A DNA stretch of 64,000 nt from Candidatus Gastranaerophilales bacterium (GCA_944325515.1 CALVAO010000002.1:1-64000); one strand, 5' to 3'. Positions 18,311 through 27,349 are shown, counted from the stretch's first letter. Notes: a model not told the origin generated them from the sequence alone. Numbers and translations are program-made.

Positions 18311-18979
18311 ATGTATATAAAAAATACTAACCAGCCGGCTTTTAAATGGAATATAAAAACACACATAGGGATGACCCTGCTTGCCGCAAAAGACAGCAGG
18401 TTAAATCCAGAAGAAACCAAGCTGCTTGCAAGATATGCTGTAATGCCGGATCTTGTAAAAAACGAGGCTGGATACCATCATAATACGCATTTTTTCTTTC
18501 CATACGGCAAAGACAGAAGTTTTGGACGAGGCGGAAATGAAATGAATAACGCGCTCGAAAGATTTAAATCACATTTTCAGATGGCGCTTTCTGCGCATAA
18601 AAAACAAGATTTTTTAAAACACACAGGCTATGCAATGCACTTTCTGCAGGATGTTTCAATGCCGATGCACACTGAATCCGGCGGTTTAATACAAAAGATG
18701 CGTGATTATTATCTTCACAAAAGCTTTGAATGCGGAAAAGAGTATGGCGCATCACCTGCATTATCAAAGCTTACGGCAGGATATAAGCCTAATAACATCT
18801 CATTCAGCTCTCTTTTAGACTTGTTTGTTTCTACCGCAGAATTTTCTCAAAAACCGCAATTTAAGGTAAACAGATTTAATAAAAACAACTGGTATAAAAT
18901 CCAGCAGCAATGCTTTAACAGAGGAATTGATGCTTCAAGAGAGTTTCTTGAAAAAATGCTGAGAGCAGCTAATTTTTAA
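18311..18979 (+). CDS. Zinc-dependent phospholipase C / S1-P1 nuclease-like protein
   Basis: A 222-residue protein with the trinuclear zinc pattern of the phospholipase C/P1 nuclease fold. Visible elements are Trp13 and His18 (W-x4-H as in P1 nuclease), an Asp in MPDLV, HHNTHF, HFLQDVSMPMH (His, Asp, His) and LHKSFE (H-x3-E). In this fold the mature N-terminal Trp binds zinc, so residues 1-12 (MYIKNTNQPAFK) would have to be removed, yet they are not a signal peptide. This leader resembles the N-terminus of the protein at 36724. Substrate unknown; a host-directed phospholipase is possible. Confidence 0.68.
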   Translation: MYIKNTNQPAFKWNIKTHIGMTLLAAKDSRLNPEETKLLARYAVMPDLVKNEAGYHHNTHFFFPYGKDRSFGRGGNEMNNALERFKSHFQMALSAHKKQDFLKHTGYAMHFLQDVSMPMHTESGGLIQKMRDYYLHKSFECGKEYGASPALSKLTAGYKPNNISFSSLLDLFVSTAEFSQKPQFKVNRFNKNNWYKIQQQCFNRGIDASREFLEKMLRAANF

Positions 18980-19253
18980 ATTTTGCACTATTAATCAGCC
19001 ACCCGTCTGCGCGAAAGTGAGCGTAATTATTTTTCCCGCGGTATTTTTCTCCCTGTGGACTTGTTTTAAGCCATGCTTCCAGTATGCATACGGCTCTGTG
19101 TAGAAGTTCATAACCGTATTTTTCCACTAAAGAACCATACTGGCGCGGGGTTAAAATCACCAGATTGATATTTGGAATATCAATTTTAATTGAACTGTCA
19201 TATTTAGGTCTGCCGCCCTTTTTCCCGTTTTGTACACTTATTTTGCCGCTCAT
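18969..19253 (-). CDS. Small phage-type protein, replisome-organizer-like C-terminal motif
   Basis: A 94-residue basic protein. Residues 33-85 resemble the segment LTxxQYxxLVEKYGxELLxRAxxxLExWLxTSPxGxKYRxKNNYAHFRADGW, a style found at the C-termini of phage and mobile-element replication or DNA-binding proteins. Residues 1-25 are Lys/Gly/Arg-rich (GKKGGRPKYDSS). It overlaps the upstream 69-residue gene by one base (TAATG), so they are translated together. Exact role unknown. Confidence 0.6.
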   Translation of the reverse strand: MSGKISVQNGKKGGRPKYDSSIKIDIPNINLVILTPRQYGSLVEKYGYELLHRAVCILEAWLKTSPQGEKYRGKNNYAHFRADGWLINSAKFKN

Positions 19254-19462
19254 TATATGTTTTCCTCCTCCGGTCTGCCAATCTTTCTAACCAGCTCAAT
19301 CACTGTTTCTTTCATTTTGCATTTAAATATACTGTCCGCAAAATAAATTTTATAAAGATTACACTTATAGCAGCTGCATCCGAGTTTGTAGCAATCTATT
19401 GCTGTCGGTGTCCAATTTTTTGACACTGTTTCACTGCATGATACATTGTATCTGTAACTCAT
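19253..19462 (-). CDS. Small cysteine-rich protein, putative metal binding
   Basis: A 69-residue protein with a C-x5-C-x-C-x2-C cluster (DCYKLGCSCYKC) and another Cys near residue 48 (FKCKMK), suggesting a small zinc ribbon or knuckle. The C-terminus (VIELVRKIGRPEE) is helical. Good GGAAGAGG Shine-Dalgarno. Transcribed opposite to the S24 repressor from a TTGACA/TACAAT promoter in the shared spacer. Function unknown; probably a mobile-element remnant. Confidence 0.55.
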   Translation of the reverse strand: MSYRYNVSCSETVSKNWTPTAIDCYKLGCSCYKCNLYKIYFADSIFKCKMKETVIELVRKIGRPEEENI

Positions 19463-19494
19463 TATTTAAAAACCTCTTCCTAGATTATGAGACA

Positions 19495-19581
19495 TTGACA
19501 TAAATTAAAATGTATGCTTAAATATCAGATAACAGCTTACATTTTGTAATATATTGTAAGACAATATGATACATATGTCAA
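19495..19581. promoter_or_regulatory. Face-to-face promoters with operator dyad
   Basis: Plus strand: TTGACA (19495-19500), 17 bp, TTAAAT (19518-19523). Minus strand: TTGACA (plus 19576-19581), 17 bp, TACAAT (plus 19553-19558). They point toward each other, and their outer ends form an 8-bp inverted repeat, TTGACATA and TATGTCAA. A perfect dyad ATATTGT-aag-ACAATAT (19551-19567) covers the minus -10 and is a candidate operator for the adjacent repressor. Confidence 0.62.
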
Positions 19582-19605
19582 GTATTATTTTATTATGGTG
19601 AAACA

Positions 19606-20226
19606 ATGAAACTCGATGAATTAATTTCAATAATTTCAAACCTGACAGGATCTGCTGTAAATCAATCTATGCTTGCAGAGAGTCTGGGAATTACAAGACA
19701 AACTGTAAGCAACAGGATTAAGAATGAAAGCGAAGTAACAGTAAGCGAACTCAAGCGGGTTGAAGAATTTTTCGGAGTCAAATTTTTTAACAATGAGTCT
19801 GCCTTGCCTTGCGAAATGGCATATATAGATTATTATTCAGATGTTTTTGCAAGCTGCGGCAACGGAAGTATAGTATTTTCTACGGAAAAAACAAAATTAC
19901 CGGTAGCTGTTTCAATGATAAGCGGATATTCAAAGAATAAATTATATTCAATGATTAATGCCTCCGGAAACAGCATGTCACCTACAATAGATCATGGTGA
20001 CAAACTGATTGTTGAACACTGGAACGGCAATCAAATTCAAGATAACAAGATTTACGTATTTTGTTATAATAATGAATTTTTTGTAAAAAGACTTTCTAAA
20101 AATTTTGATGAAATAATTATCAAGTCGGATAATCCGGAATATCGTACAAGAACTGTTTGTGGTAAAGCTGCTGCTGACTTAATTCTTATAGGCAAAATCG
20201 TCGCAACGGTTAAACAGCTTGATTAA
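19606..20226 (+). CDS. Phage-type transcriptional repressor, HTH plus S24 peptidase domain
   Basis: A 206-residue CI/LexA-type regulator. Residues 1-58 are an XRE-type helix-turn-helix (QSMLAESLGITRQTVSNRI). Residues 110-200 match the S24 domain with the catalytic Ser in ASGNSMSPTI and the general-base Lys in FFVKRLS, so RecA-stimulated self-cleavage is plausible. No Ala-Gly cleavage site could be placed with certainty. The only genes across the shared spacer are the two small phage-like ones, so this may be a relic immunity region or a domesticated SOS regulator. Confidence 0.85.
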   Translation: MKLDELISIISNLTGSAVNQSMLAESLGITRQTVSNRIKNESEVTVSELKRVEEFFGVKFFNNESALPCEMAYIDYYSDVFASCGNGSIVFSTEKTKLPVAVSMISGYSKNKLYSMINASGNSMSPTIDHGDKLIVEHWNGNQIQDNKIYVFCYNNEFFVKRLSKNFDEIIIKSDNPEYRTRTVCGKAAADLILIGKIVATVKQLD

Positions 20227-20236
20227 TTTTAGTGAA

Positions 20237-20266
20237 TTGACATACAAGCAGGTTTGGCGTTAAATA
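20237..20266 (+). promoter_or_regulatory. Promoter TTGACA-18-TAAATA, leaderless type
   Basis: -35 TTGACA (20237-20242), an 18-bp spacer, -10 TAAATA (20261-20266), then 6 nt to the ATG of trkA at 20273 with no Shine-Dalgarno. Confidence 0.6.
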
Positions 20267-20272
20267 AAGCAT

Positions 20273-21616
20273 ATGAAGATTATAATTTTTGGGGCTGATG
20301 AATTAGGGTTAATGATTGCCTCCGAGTTTTACACGGACAACGATATTACTGTAATAGATGATGAACAGTACAAAGTTGATGCGTTTAACAAACTGGACGT
20401 AAGTTTTATCACAGGCAATGGCTCTAACATAGAGATTTTAAAACAGGCAAATATTAAATCTGCAGATGTATTTATTGCCTGCACTTCTTCTGATGAATTA
20501 AATATTGTTGCCTGCCTTACGGCAAAGCGAATAAGTCCTGTCAAAACAATATGTTTTGTAAGAAAGGAAGAGTATAAGTATTCTTTAGGTCTGGCAAAGG
20601 ATGCGGATTACAATTGCGATTTTTATGTAGATAATATTATCTGGCCGGAGGAGCTTTTAACACAGGAAATCTTCCGTATTATTACTGTTGCAAAGGCACT
20701 GGATGTTGAAAATTTTGCTGACGGCAGGGCTAGACTCCTTGAGTATAAAATAGCGAAAAACTCTATGCTGGTAAACAGTATGGTAAAAAATTGCGAGTTT
20801 CCGAAAGATACTTTGATTGTAGGTATTACCCGCGGCGGGGAACTGTTTATACCAAACGGTGAAACGGTTCTGCATGAAGATGACAAAGTTATTTTTATGG
20901 GGCTTTCGCATTCGCTTGATATTCTGGCGGGCAAATTTTTCCATGAAAAAGAGTTTGTTAAGACTGTTGCAATAATTGGCGGCGGGAACGTAGGACTAAA
21001 GCTTGCAAAAGGTTTAGAAGCTCTTAAGCTTAATATAAAAATTATTGAGCTTGATGAAAAACGGTGTGAATTTCTCGCACAAGAACTTGATAATGCTCTT
21101 GTAATAAATGGGGATGGTACAGATATAGGACTTTTGAGCGAAGAAGAAATTGCAGAAGCGGATGTTGTTGTAAGCGTAACCAATAATGATGAAAAGAATC
21201 TTCTTTGTTCTCTTCTTGTAAAACATATGGGCGCAAGCCGCGTAATTTCAAGGGTTTCCAAGAATACCAACGTAGCACTGTTTGAAAAAGTCGGAATTGA
21301 TATTGCAGTTTCTTCAAGGACTGCAGCGCTCAACGAAATTAAAAACAATATCGATGAAACAAATATAGATATACTTGCTACGGTAGAACAGGGCAGAGGA
21401 GAGGTTCTTGTCATAGAGCTTCCGGAAAAATATGAAACTAAAAAGATTATGGATTTGAAACTTCCGGCAAAAGCCATTGTAGGAGTTATACAAAGGCGCA
21501 AAAAAATTATTATTCCAAACGGTGCTACGCAAGTTATGAGCGGCGACAGTTTGATTATTTTTACAACCGGCGAAAGTGCTTCCGTTATCAGAGATTTCTT
21601 TGAGGAGATTAAATGA
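20273..21616 (+). CDS. trkA: Trk potassium uptake regulatory subunit TrkA
   Basis: Cytosolic nucleotide-binding ring that gates TrkH. Two Rossmann (RCK-N) domains, at residues 1-130 and 228-350, each have a following RCK-C domain. The second has a clean GGGNVG motif; the first reads GADELG, so its glycine pattern is degenerate. At 447 residues it is the duplicated E. coli-type TrkA. It overlaps trkH by ATGA, so the two are cotranslated. A second, single-domain system lies at 42-44 kb. Confidence 0.94.
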   Translation: MKIIIFGADELGLMIASEFYTDNDITVIDDEQYKVDAFNKLDVSFITGNGSNIEILKQANIKSADVFIACTSSDELNIVACLTAKRISPVKTICFVRKEEYKYSLGLAKDADYNCDFYVDNIIWPEELLTQEIFRIITVAKALDVENFADGRARLLEYKIAKNSMLVNSMVKNCEFPKDTLIVGITRGGELFIPNGETVLHEDDKVIFMGLSHSLDILAGKFFHEKEFVKTVAIIGGGNVGLKLAKGLEALKLNIKIIELDEKRCEFLAQELDNALVINGDGTDIGLLSEEEIAEADVVVSVTNNDEKNLLCSLLVKHMGASRVISRVSKNTNVALFEKVGIDIAVSSRTAALNEIKNNIDETNIDILATVEQGRGEVLVIELPEKYETKKIMDLKLPAKAIVGVIQRRKKIIIPNGATQVMSGDSLIIFTTGESASVIRDFFEEIK

Positions 21617-23073
21617 GATTAACTTATTTAGCTTACTCTTTCAGCCTTACTATTATGTATTTTAGTTTTGTTTTGCTGGTACCGGCTGTTGTTGCACTTT
21701 ATTACAAAGAAAGTGAGGCAGTGCTTCCGTTTTTAATAGCAGCGGCAGCAGCTTTTTTAATATCAATCACCTTAAAAAAAATTGTTAAAGGAACTGCACA
21801 AATAAAATCAATAAATGATATAAAAAAATCGGAAGGATTGTGTGTTGTCACTTTTTCATGGCTTTTTGCCGGTATTCTTGCGGCAATTCCGTATCTATTT
21901 TTCGGAATAAGCCCTATTGATGCGCTTTTTGAATCGACATCCGGTATAACGACAACGGGTTCTACAATTCTGACTCATTTTAATTATCCGCACGCTGTTT
22001 TTTTCTGGCGTTCTTTTACCCAGTGGCTCGGCGGTATGGGGATTATTGTGTTATTCATAGCAATTCTTCCGCAATTTGCGATTGCAGGGCGTCAGTTATT
22101 TTTTGCAGAGGCACCGGGACCAACAGAGGATAAATTTACACCGAGGATTAAAAATACCGCTGCAGCTCTGTGGAAAGTATATGCAGGACTTACTGTTGTT
22201 GAAATTATTATGCTAAAACATGCAGGCATGAGCGGGTTTGAAGCAGTTTGTAATTCACTTGCTTCAATTTCCGGAGGAGGACTTTCGCCAAACGCGATGA
22301 GCATAATAGGATTCTCTAATACTGTTCTTTGGGTAACGACATTTTTTATGTTTTTTGCAGGGGTCAGTTTTAATCTTCAATACAGAGCGTGGACAAAGTT
22401 AAATCCGCTTATACTTTTTAAAAATGAAGAATTTCGTGTTTATTTCTGGTTTGTTATTATAATATCACTGGCTTTGAGTGCATCATTGTTTTTTAATATG
22501 CATTTCGGAATCTGGGAAAGTATAACGCACGCATTCTTTAATATTTCAACTCTTATATCATCTACGGGATTTTGCAGTGATGACTTTGTTAAGTGGGATT
22601 ATACCAGCAAGGTTCTTCTTTTTGCATCCATGATGTTTGGCAGCTGCGCAAGTTCCGCAGGCGGCGGGTTAAAAGTTATGAGATGGCTGCTTGTTTACAA
22701 GATTATGAAAACTGAAATGGTAAAAATCCTCCACCCGAAAGCTGTATTTGACATCAAAATAAATGATTATTCCGTTCCAAAAGATATTTTATACCAGACT
22801 CTTATGTTTGTTTCTTTTTATTTTGCAATAATTGCGATATCTGCTTTTTTGCTTGCTATTGTTGAAAAAAATACTGTTACTGCAATCACCGGTGCAGTAA
22901 GCGCTCTGGGAAACATCGGACCCGGATTCGGAGCAATCGGACCGCTTGCAAGCTTTGAACCTCTGCATACGGTATCCAAAATTATACTGATTATTGATAT
23001 GTTTGTCGGACGTCTGGAACTAATACCGTTTCTTGTTTTATTCCAGAAAGATTTATGGATTCTTAAGAAATAA
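21613..23073 (+). CDS. trkH: Trk potassium uptake transmembrane subunit TrkH
   Basis: A 486-residue membrane channel with four TM-P-TM repeats and a TrkH-type extra N-terminal pair. Selectivity-filter segments are visible as STSGITTTGST, CNSLASISGGGLSP, ISTLISSTGFCSDD and GAVSALGNIGPGFG. Forms the K+ pathway with the overlapping trkA product. Ends convergent to a small secreted protein gene with only 8 bp between. Confidence 0.95.
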   Translation: MRLTYLAYSFSLTIMYFSFVLLVPAVVALYYKESEAVLPFLIAAAAAFLISITLKKIVKGTAQIKSINDIKKSEGLCVVTFSWLFAGILAAIPYLFFGISPIDALFESTSGITTTGSTILTHFNYPHAVFFWRSFTQWLGGMGIIVLFIAILPQFAIAGRQLFFAEAPGPTEDKFTPRIKNTAAALWKVYAGLTVVEIIMLKHAGMSGFEAVCNSLASISGGGLSPNAMSIIGFSNTVLWVTTFFMFFAGVSFNLQYRAWTKLNPLILFKNEEFRVYFWFVIIISLALSASLFFNMHFGIWESITHAFFNISTLISSTGFCSDDFVKWDYTSKVLLFASMMFGSCASSAGGGLKVMRWLLVYKIMKTEMVKILHPKAVFDIKINDYSVPKDILYQTLMFVSFYFAIIAISAFLLAIVEKNTVTAITGAVSALGNIGPGFGAIGPLASFEPLHTVSKIILIIDMFVGRLELIPFLVLFQKDLWILKK

Positions 23074-23081
23074 AAAATATT

Positions 23082-23429
23082 TTATTTGTACAACTTGCGA
23101 CGATAGTCACCATATACCGGAGCTTTTAAAATTTTATGTTCCGGTTCATAAAATTCTATATTTACAGGCGCAATTGTGCGTTTCTCACTTGAAAACCTTA
23201 TCAAGTTACCGCTTCTGTCATAAAAATATGCTTCCTCCGACGGTATATCCTTATTTAATGCATCTTTTAAGATAGGTTTACCGTTTAAATCGTATGCTTC
23301 AAACATAGTACCTTGCTTCTGGCACACCCCGAGCCGGAATCCTTCTTTGTCGTATATTTTAGCAGCAGCCGCAAATATTGGACCGGCAGAGAAAAATATT
23401 ATAAATAATGTTATTAAAATACGTTTCAT
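23082..23429 (-). CDS. Small secreted hypothetical protein
   Basis: A 115-residue protein with a signal peptide (residues 1-20, ending PIFA). The remainder has a 'YDKEGFRLG...YDLNGKPI...YFYDRSGNLIRF' pattern of short beta repeats, related in style to the C-terminus of the 3794-4393 protein. Only one Cys. Its own promoter (TGATAAAAT 6 nt before the ATG) suggests leaderless expression. No known domain. Confidence 0.7.
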   Translation of the reverse strand: MKRILITLFIIFFSAGPIFAAAAKIYDKEGFRLGVCQKQGTMFEAYDLNGKPILKDALNKDIPSEEAYFYDRSGNLIRFSSEKRTIAPVNIEFYEPEHKILKAPVYGDYRRKLYK

Positions 23430-23435
23430 CCTTTT

Positions 23436-23444
23436 ATTTTATCA
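23436..23444 (-). promoter_or_regulatory. Extended -10 TGATAAAAT, leaderless type
   Basis: The hexamer TAAAAT ends 6 nt before the start codon at 23429. The AAAAGG directly abutting the ATG is too close to act as a normal Shine-Dalgarno. Confidence 0.55.
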
Positions 23445-23499
23445 TATTTTTCGAAAAAAGTTCATTTTCATGCTAAACTGCATTATAGAGGTAAATATT

Positions 23500-24114
23500 A
23501 TGTCTATAAAAAAAGTTGTAAAATATGGGGAGCCTTCTCTAAGGCAGCCATCGAAAGAAGTTCATAAAGTTTCACAGAAGATAAAAACACTTGTAGAAGA
23601 TTTGTTGGATACAATGTATGCACAAAATGGTGTCGGGCTTGCTGCACCACAAATCGGTGAAAATTACAGGGTGTTTGTAATAGATGTTTCTACTGGTGAT
23701 GAACCGTTAAATCCAATGGTTTTTATTAACCCAAAAATCATTAAAAAATCCGGAGCTGTTATTAGCCATGAAGGGTGCTTGAGTTTTCCGGAAGCCTTTA
23801 CGGATGTAAAACGGTATTCTAATGTTATGGTAAAAGCAATGGACAGCAAAGGTCGTTCATTTGTTCTGGAAGCAAAGGACGGTTCTCTTCTGGCAAGAGC
23901 GATTCAACATGAATTTGACCATTTGGATGGAATTTTATTTATTGATCATGTTATAAACAGATTTGAAGCTGAAGAGGTCTTGAAAAAATGCAATCTTCCA
24001 GATATTGATATAGAAAAAATAATAGATGAACCGGAGTTAAGTGAAAAAATAGAAGTTCTTCTGAAAGAAAAAATTAAAAATAACGAATCTGCAAAAGACA
24101 ATGCCGCAGAATAG
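23500..24114 (+). CDS. def: Peptide deformylase
   Basis: Removes the N-formyl group from nascent proteins, using Fe2+ or similar. All three motifs are present: GVGLAAPQIG, EGCLSFP (metal Cys) and QHEFDHLDG (two metal His and catalytic Glu). The start is the ATG at 23500 after TAGAGG; the frame stays open upstream into the divergent gene, but that is not coding. About 205 residues with a charged C-terminal tail after residue 165. Followed by fmt, its functional partner. Confidence 0.96.
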   Translation: MSIKKVVKYGEPSLRQPSKEVHKVSQKIKTLVEDLLDTMYAQNGVGLAAPQIGENYRVFVIDVSTGDEPLNPMVFINPKIIKKSGAVISHEGCLSFPEAFTDVKRYSNVMVKAMDSKGRSFVLEAKDGSLLARAIQHEFDHLDGILFIDHVINRFEAEEVLKKCNLPDIDIEKIIDEPELSEKIEVLLKEKIKNNESAKDNAAE

Positions 24115-24142
24115 AGCCATAACTTAAAGGAAGTATTTAAGC

Positions 24143-25087
24143 ATGATTAGTATTGTATTTTTTGGAACTCCAGATATAGGTTTGAAATCATTGGAACACT
24201 TCTATAATTCCAATAAATTTGACGTACTCGCTGTTGTTACACAGCCAGATAAACCTTCCGGACGCGGTCATAAACTTACTGCCTGTCCGATAAAACAATT
24301 TGCAGTTGAACACGGAATAAAAGTTTTTCAGCCTAAATCAATAAGAAAAGAGCCGGAAGTTATCGAAGCGTTAAAAGCTTTGAAGCCGGATTTTTTTGTA
24401 ACTTTTGCATTCGGTCAAATTTTATCACAGGAAGTTTTGGATATTCCGAAATATGAAACAATAAATCTGCATGTTTCTCTGCTGCCAAGATATCGCGGTG
24501 CAAATCCTATACAGCGCGCAATTATGAACGGAGATAAAGAAACAGGTATCTGCACTATGATTACCGAATTAGGATTGGATTGCGGAGATATCTGCCTAAA
24601 ATATCCGATAGAAATCTCTAAAGATATGAACTGTATGGAATTATTTGAAATATGTGCGGAAAAATCTCCGGAATTGCTAGAAAAAACTCTAATCGGCTTG
24701 AAAGAAGGCAGTATAAAACCGACCTGCCAGTGCGAAGATGGAGTTTGTTTTGCCGATAAATTAAAAAAAGAAGAATGTAAAATTGACTGGAATAAATCAG
24801 CGGAAGAAATACATAATCTGGTTCGGGGTGTTTATAAATGTCCGGGTGCATTCTTTGAGTTTCAAGGGAAAATAATCAAGGTTATGCGTACAGAAACTCT
24901 TGAAGAAGATGTTGACGGTAAAGCCGGAGATTTTGTCAGAATTTCAAAATCCGGTATTGATGTAAAAACGGGCAGAGGAATACTCCGCCTAATAACGGTT
25001 AAGCCTGAAGGTAAAAATGAAATGCCGGCTCGTGACTGGGCAAACGGGATTAAGCACCGGCAAGCAGAATCATTTCCAACTGTTTAA
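24143..25087 (+). CDS. fmt: Methionyl-tRNA formyltransferase
   Basis: Formylates initiator Met-tRNA with 10-formyl-THF. The N-terminal hydrolase-like domain has FGTPDIGL, HVSLLPRYRGANPIQRA (catalytic His) and LDCGDI (catalytic Asp). Residues 205-314 are the OB-type C-terminal domain. 314 residues, standard. Located 28 nt after def, so formylation and deformylation genes form one operon. Its last 38 nt overlap gmk on the other strand. Confidence 0.97.
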   Translation: MISIVFFGTPDIGLKSLEHFYNSNKFDVLAVVTQPDKPSGRGHKLTACPIKQFAVEHGIKVFQPKSIRKEPEVIEALKALKPDFFVTFAFGQILSQEVLDIPKYETINLHVSLLPRYRGANPIQRAIMNGDKETGICTMITELGLDCGDICLKYPIEISKDMNCMELFEICAEKSPELLEKTLIGLKEGSIKPTCQCEDGVCFADKLKKEECKIDWNKSAEEIHNLVRGVYKCPGAFFEFQGKIIKVMRTETLEEDVDGKAGDFVRISKSGIDVKTGRGILRLITVKPEGKNEMPARDWANGIKHRQAESFPTV

Positions 25088-25601
25088 CCGCATTATCAAC
25101 AGTATCATTCACAACTTCATGCTCAAATTGCTTTGAATTTTCCATTTCAAGCTTTATTGAAGCCAGACGTTTTTGAATTGCTTCTTCGGTTTCCGTATGA
25201 CGCCCTCTCAAACGTTTTTCAAGCTCCTCAAAAGACGGCGGCATAATAAAAATTAATACAGCATCCGGCATCAGTTTTTTTACATTCAAAGCGCCTTTTG
25301 TATCGATTTCCAGAATTATATTATCTCCGTTTTCAAGACATTGTTCTACAAAAGATTTCTTTGTACCGTAATAATTTCCGGAAAATTCAGCCCATTCCAA
25401 AAATTCATTATTCTTGATGCAATTTTGAAATTCTTCTTGAGTAAGAAAAAAGTAATTAACGCCATGCACTTCTCCCTCTCTTTTAGTACGGGTCGTGCAG
25501 GAAACAGAGAGCTTAAAATCCGGATGTTTCTTTAAAAATTCTTTTATGACAGTACCTTTACCAACGCCTGATGAACCGGAAATTACAAATAATTTTTTCA
25601 T
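25050..25601 (-). CDS. gmk: Guanylate kinase
   Basis: Phosphorylates GMP to GDP. GSSGVGKGT is the P-loop, SCTTRTKREGEVHGVNYFFL binds GMP, EIDTKGALNVK follows, and a lid with RLRGRHTETEE is present. 183 residues. Its ATG overlaps the stop of the upstream decarboxylase gene by one base (TAATG). Converges with fmt. Confidence 0.96.
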   Translation of the reverse strand: MKKLFVISGSSGVGKGTVIKEFLKKHPDFKLSVSCTTRTKREGEVHGVNYFFLTQEEFQNCIKNNEFLEWAEFSGNYYGTKKSFVEQCLENGDNIILEIDTKGALNVKKLMPDAVLIFIMPPSFEELEKRLRGRHTETEEAIQKRLASIKLEMENSKQFEHEVVNDTVDNAVKQLEMILLAGA

Positions 25602-27349
25602 TAATCCTCCGTTATACCTTTATGGACAACTGTTTCAAATGCGGCACCTAAATTGTCCGAAGTAAGTATAGGCTCTGATTTTTGTTCCTTTTCATCACAA
25701 TAGTGCTCCGGACGGGAATCAGCCATGCCGGTTTTCATAAATTTTTCTGCCATATCTTTTGTAATCACAGGCATATCCATTTTATCCGTACAAATTTCTA
25801 TATAGCACATTTTGTTCATTATCTGCGTAACTTTTAAAGCTTTATCAAAGTCTTCCTCGGTTGTTACTTTTGTAGACCAGACGTCACCTTCAAAAACCCT
25901 TGCAAATTTTGAATAATTCATTTGCATAATATCATTGAATTTATCATCCGGATTGTCTGATAATACCCGTTCTATAGTATAACCACCGTTATTCAACACA
26001 ATAATAACCGGCTTAACACCGCGCCGTAGCATGTTTCCTATCTCCATTGCGGTAAGCTGATGTGAACCTTCCCCCGTAATCAGAATTACTCTGGACTTTG
26101 GTCTGGCAAGACAAACTCCAAGCGTTGCAGGAGTTGCCCAACCGATTGAACCCCACAAAGTTTGGGTTTGAAGCTCTGTATTATTTGGGAACTTCATAGG
26201 TGCAGTACCGTGCGGTATAATACCCGTTTCTGCAATGACAATATCATTTTCCTTAATAAATTCCTGCAGACGTGCGTAAATATAACTTGAAGTCAGTTTT
26301 TCCTGCTTTGCTTCTTTATGATGATAGCCGATGTTGGGCTTTTCAATTTCAATCTGCTTTTTATCAATAAGTTTTGCAGATGCTTCAAGAACATCACTCA
26401 TTTTTACGTTGTCATAGCGTGTACCTTCTACATAAGTATATGTACCGTATATTGCAATTTGATCATTTATCTTGTAAGGCAGATTAAAACCAAATGAATT
26501 CAAGTCGCAGTAAACGGGACCAACAGCTATCAGACAGTCTGTCTTTTCCAGATAATTTTGGGCTATCGGATTTTTATACTCCGAATAATATCCGCCGAGA
26601 TAATTTTCATAATCCATATCAATAAGGTTTGTTCCCATCAAGAAGTTGGTAACAGGAATACCGGTTTTTGATACAAATTCTTTGTATTCTATTCTGGAAT
26701 CAAACCTTTTAACTTGAACATCTCCCAAAATAACAGGTTTTTTAGCATTATTAACTTTTGCCGCAATTTTAGAAGAAACTATTTTGAGATTGTCTTCATC
26801 ACTAACCCAATCATAAGAAACTTCTCTCTCGGATATTTCCATTTTTGCTATATCAAGCGGAACTGCGATATAGACAGGTTTCTTTTCTTTTATCAATACC
26901 TTTAAAACTCTGTCAATTTCGAGTTTAGCATTATCTCTTGTCAGATACGCGCAAGCTGCGGTTACTGATTTGTGAGCTTCATAAAAAGCATAATAATTAA
27001 CATCTTGAAAGTTGTGATGAATGCAGGTTTTATTATTAATACATTTTGTAGCAGGAACTCCGACTATGCTTACAACAGGTACATTTTCAGCCATGCATCC
27101 GGCAATTGCATTTATTGCGCTTAATTCTCCTACGCCGTATGTCGTGATAATTGCTCCGTATCCGCGCATACGCGCATAACCGTCTGCTGCATAGCCTGCA
27201 TTAAGCTCATTGGTACAGCCTATCCAGTTTGTATTCGGATTATTTTCTACTGCATATAATAAATTAAAATTGTAATCCCCCGGTAATCCGAAAAAATCGT
27301 TTACTCCGAGTTCTTCAAGTTTTTTTATTAAATATTCCGCCGTGTTCAT
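25601..27349 (-). CDS. Thiamine-diphosphate 2-oxoacid decarboxylase (pyruvate or indolepyruvate type)
   Basis: A 582-residue ThDP enzyme that decarboxylates a 2-oxoacid to an aldehyde. FGLPGDYNFNLLYAVE and TNELNAGYAADGYAR (activating Glu) open the Pyr domain. CIHHNFQD carries the His-His pair typical of pyruvate/indolepyruvate decarboxylases. GEGSHQLTAMEIG...NNGGYTIE is the ThDP-Mg motif. The ATG at 27349 follows GAGAGG by 7 nt; an in-frame TTG 15 nt earlier is less likely. It suggests acetaldehyde and ethanol formation, but an aromatic substrate is equally possible. Linked to gmk by a TAATG overlap. Confidence 0.9.
   Translation of the reverse strand: MNTAEYLIKKLEELGVNDFFGLPGDYNFNLLYAVENNPNTNWIGCTNELNAGYAADGYARMRGYGAIITTYGVGELSAINAIAGCMAENVPVVSIVGVPATKCINNKTCIHHNFQDVNYYAFYEAHKSVTAACAYLTRDNAKLEIDRVLKVLIKEKKPVYIAVPLDIAKMEISEREVSYDWVSDEDNLKIVSSKIAAKVNNAKKPVILGDVQVKRFDSRIEYKEFVSKTGIPVTNFLMGTNLIDMDYENYLGGYYSEYKNPIAQNYLEKTDCLIAVGPVYCDLNSFGFNLPYKINDQIAIYGTYTYVEGTRYDNVKMSDVLEASAKLIDKKQIEIEKPNIGYHHKEAKQEKLTSSYIYARLQEFIKENDIVIAETGIIPHGTAPMKFPNNTELQTQTLWGSIGWATPATLGVCLARPKSRVILITGEGSHQLTAMEIGNMLRRGVKPVIIVLNNGGYTIERVLSDNPDDKFNDIMQMNYSKFARVFEGDVWSTKVTTEEDFDKALKVTQIMNKMCYIEICTDKMDMPVITKDMAEKFMKTGMADSRPEHYCDEKEQKSEPILTSDNLGAAFETVVHKGITED

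Noticed and set aside
20623-21501. 292-codon open frame antisense to trkA
   Set aside because: Ser/Ile-rich shadow of a clearly coding strand, with no start signal and no domain.
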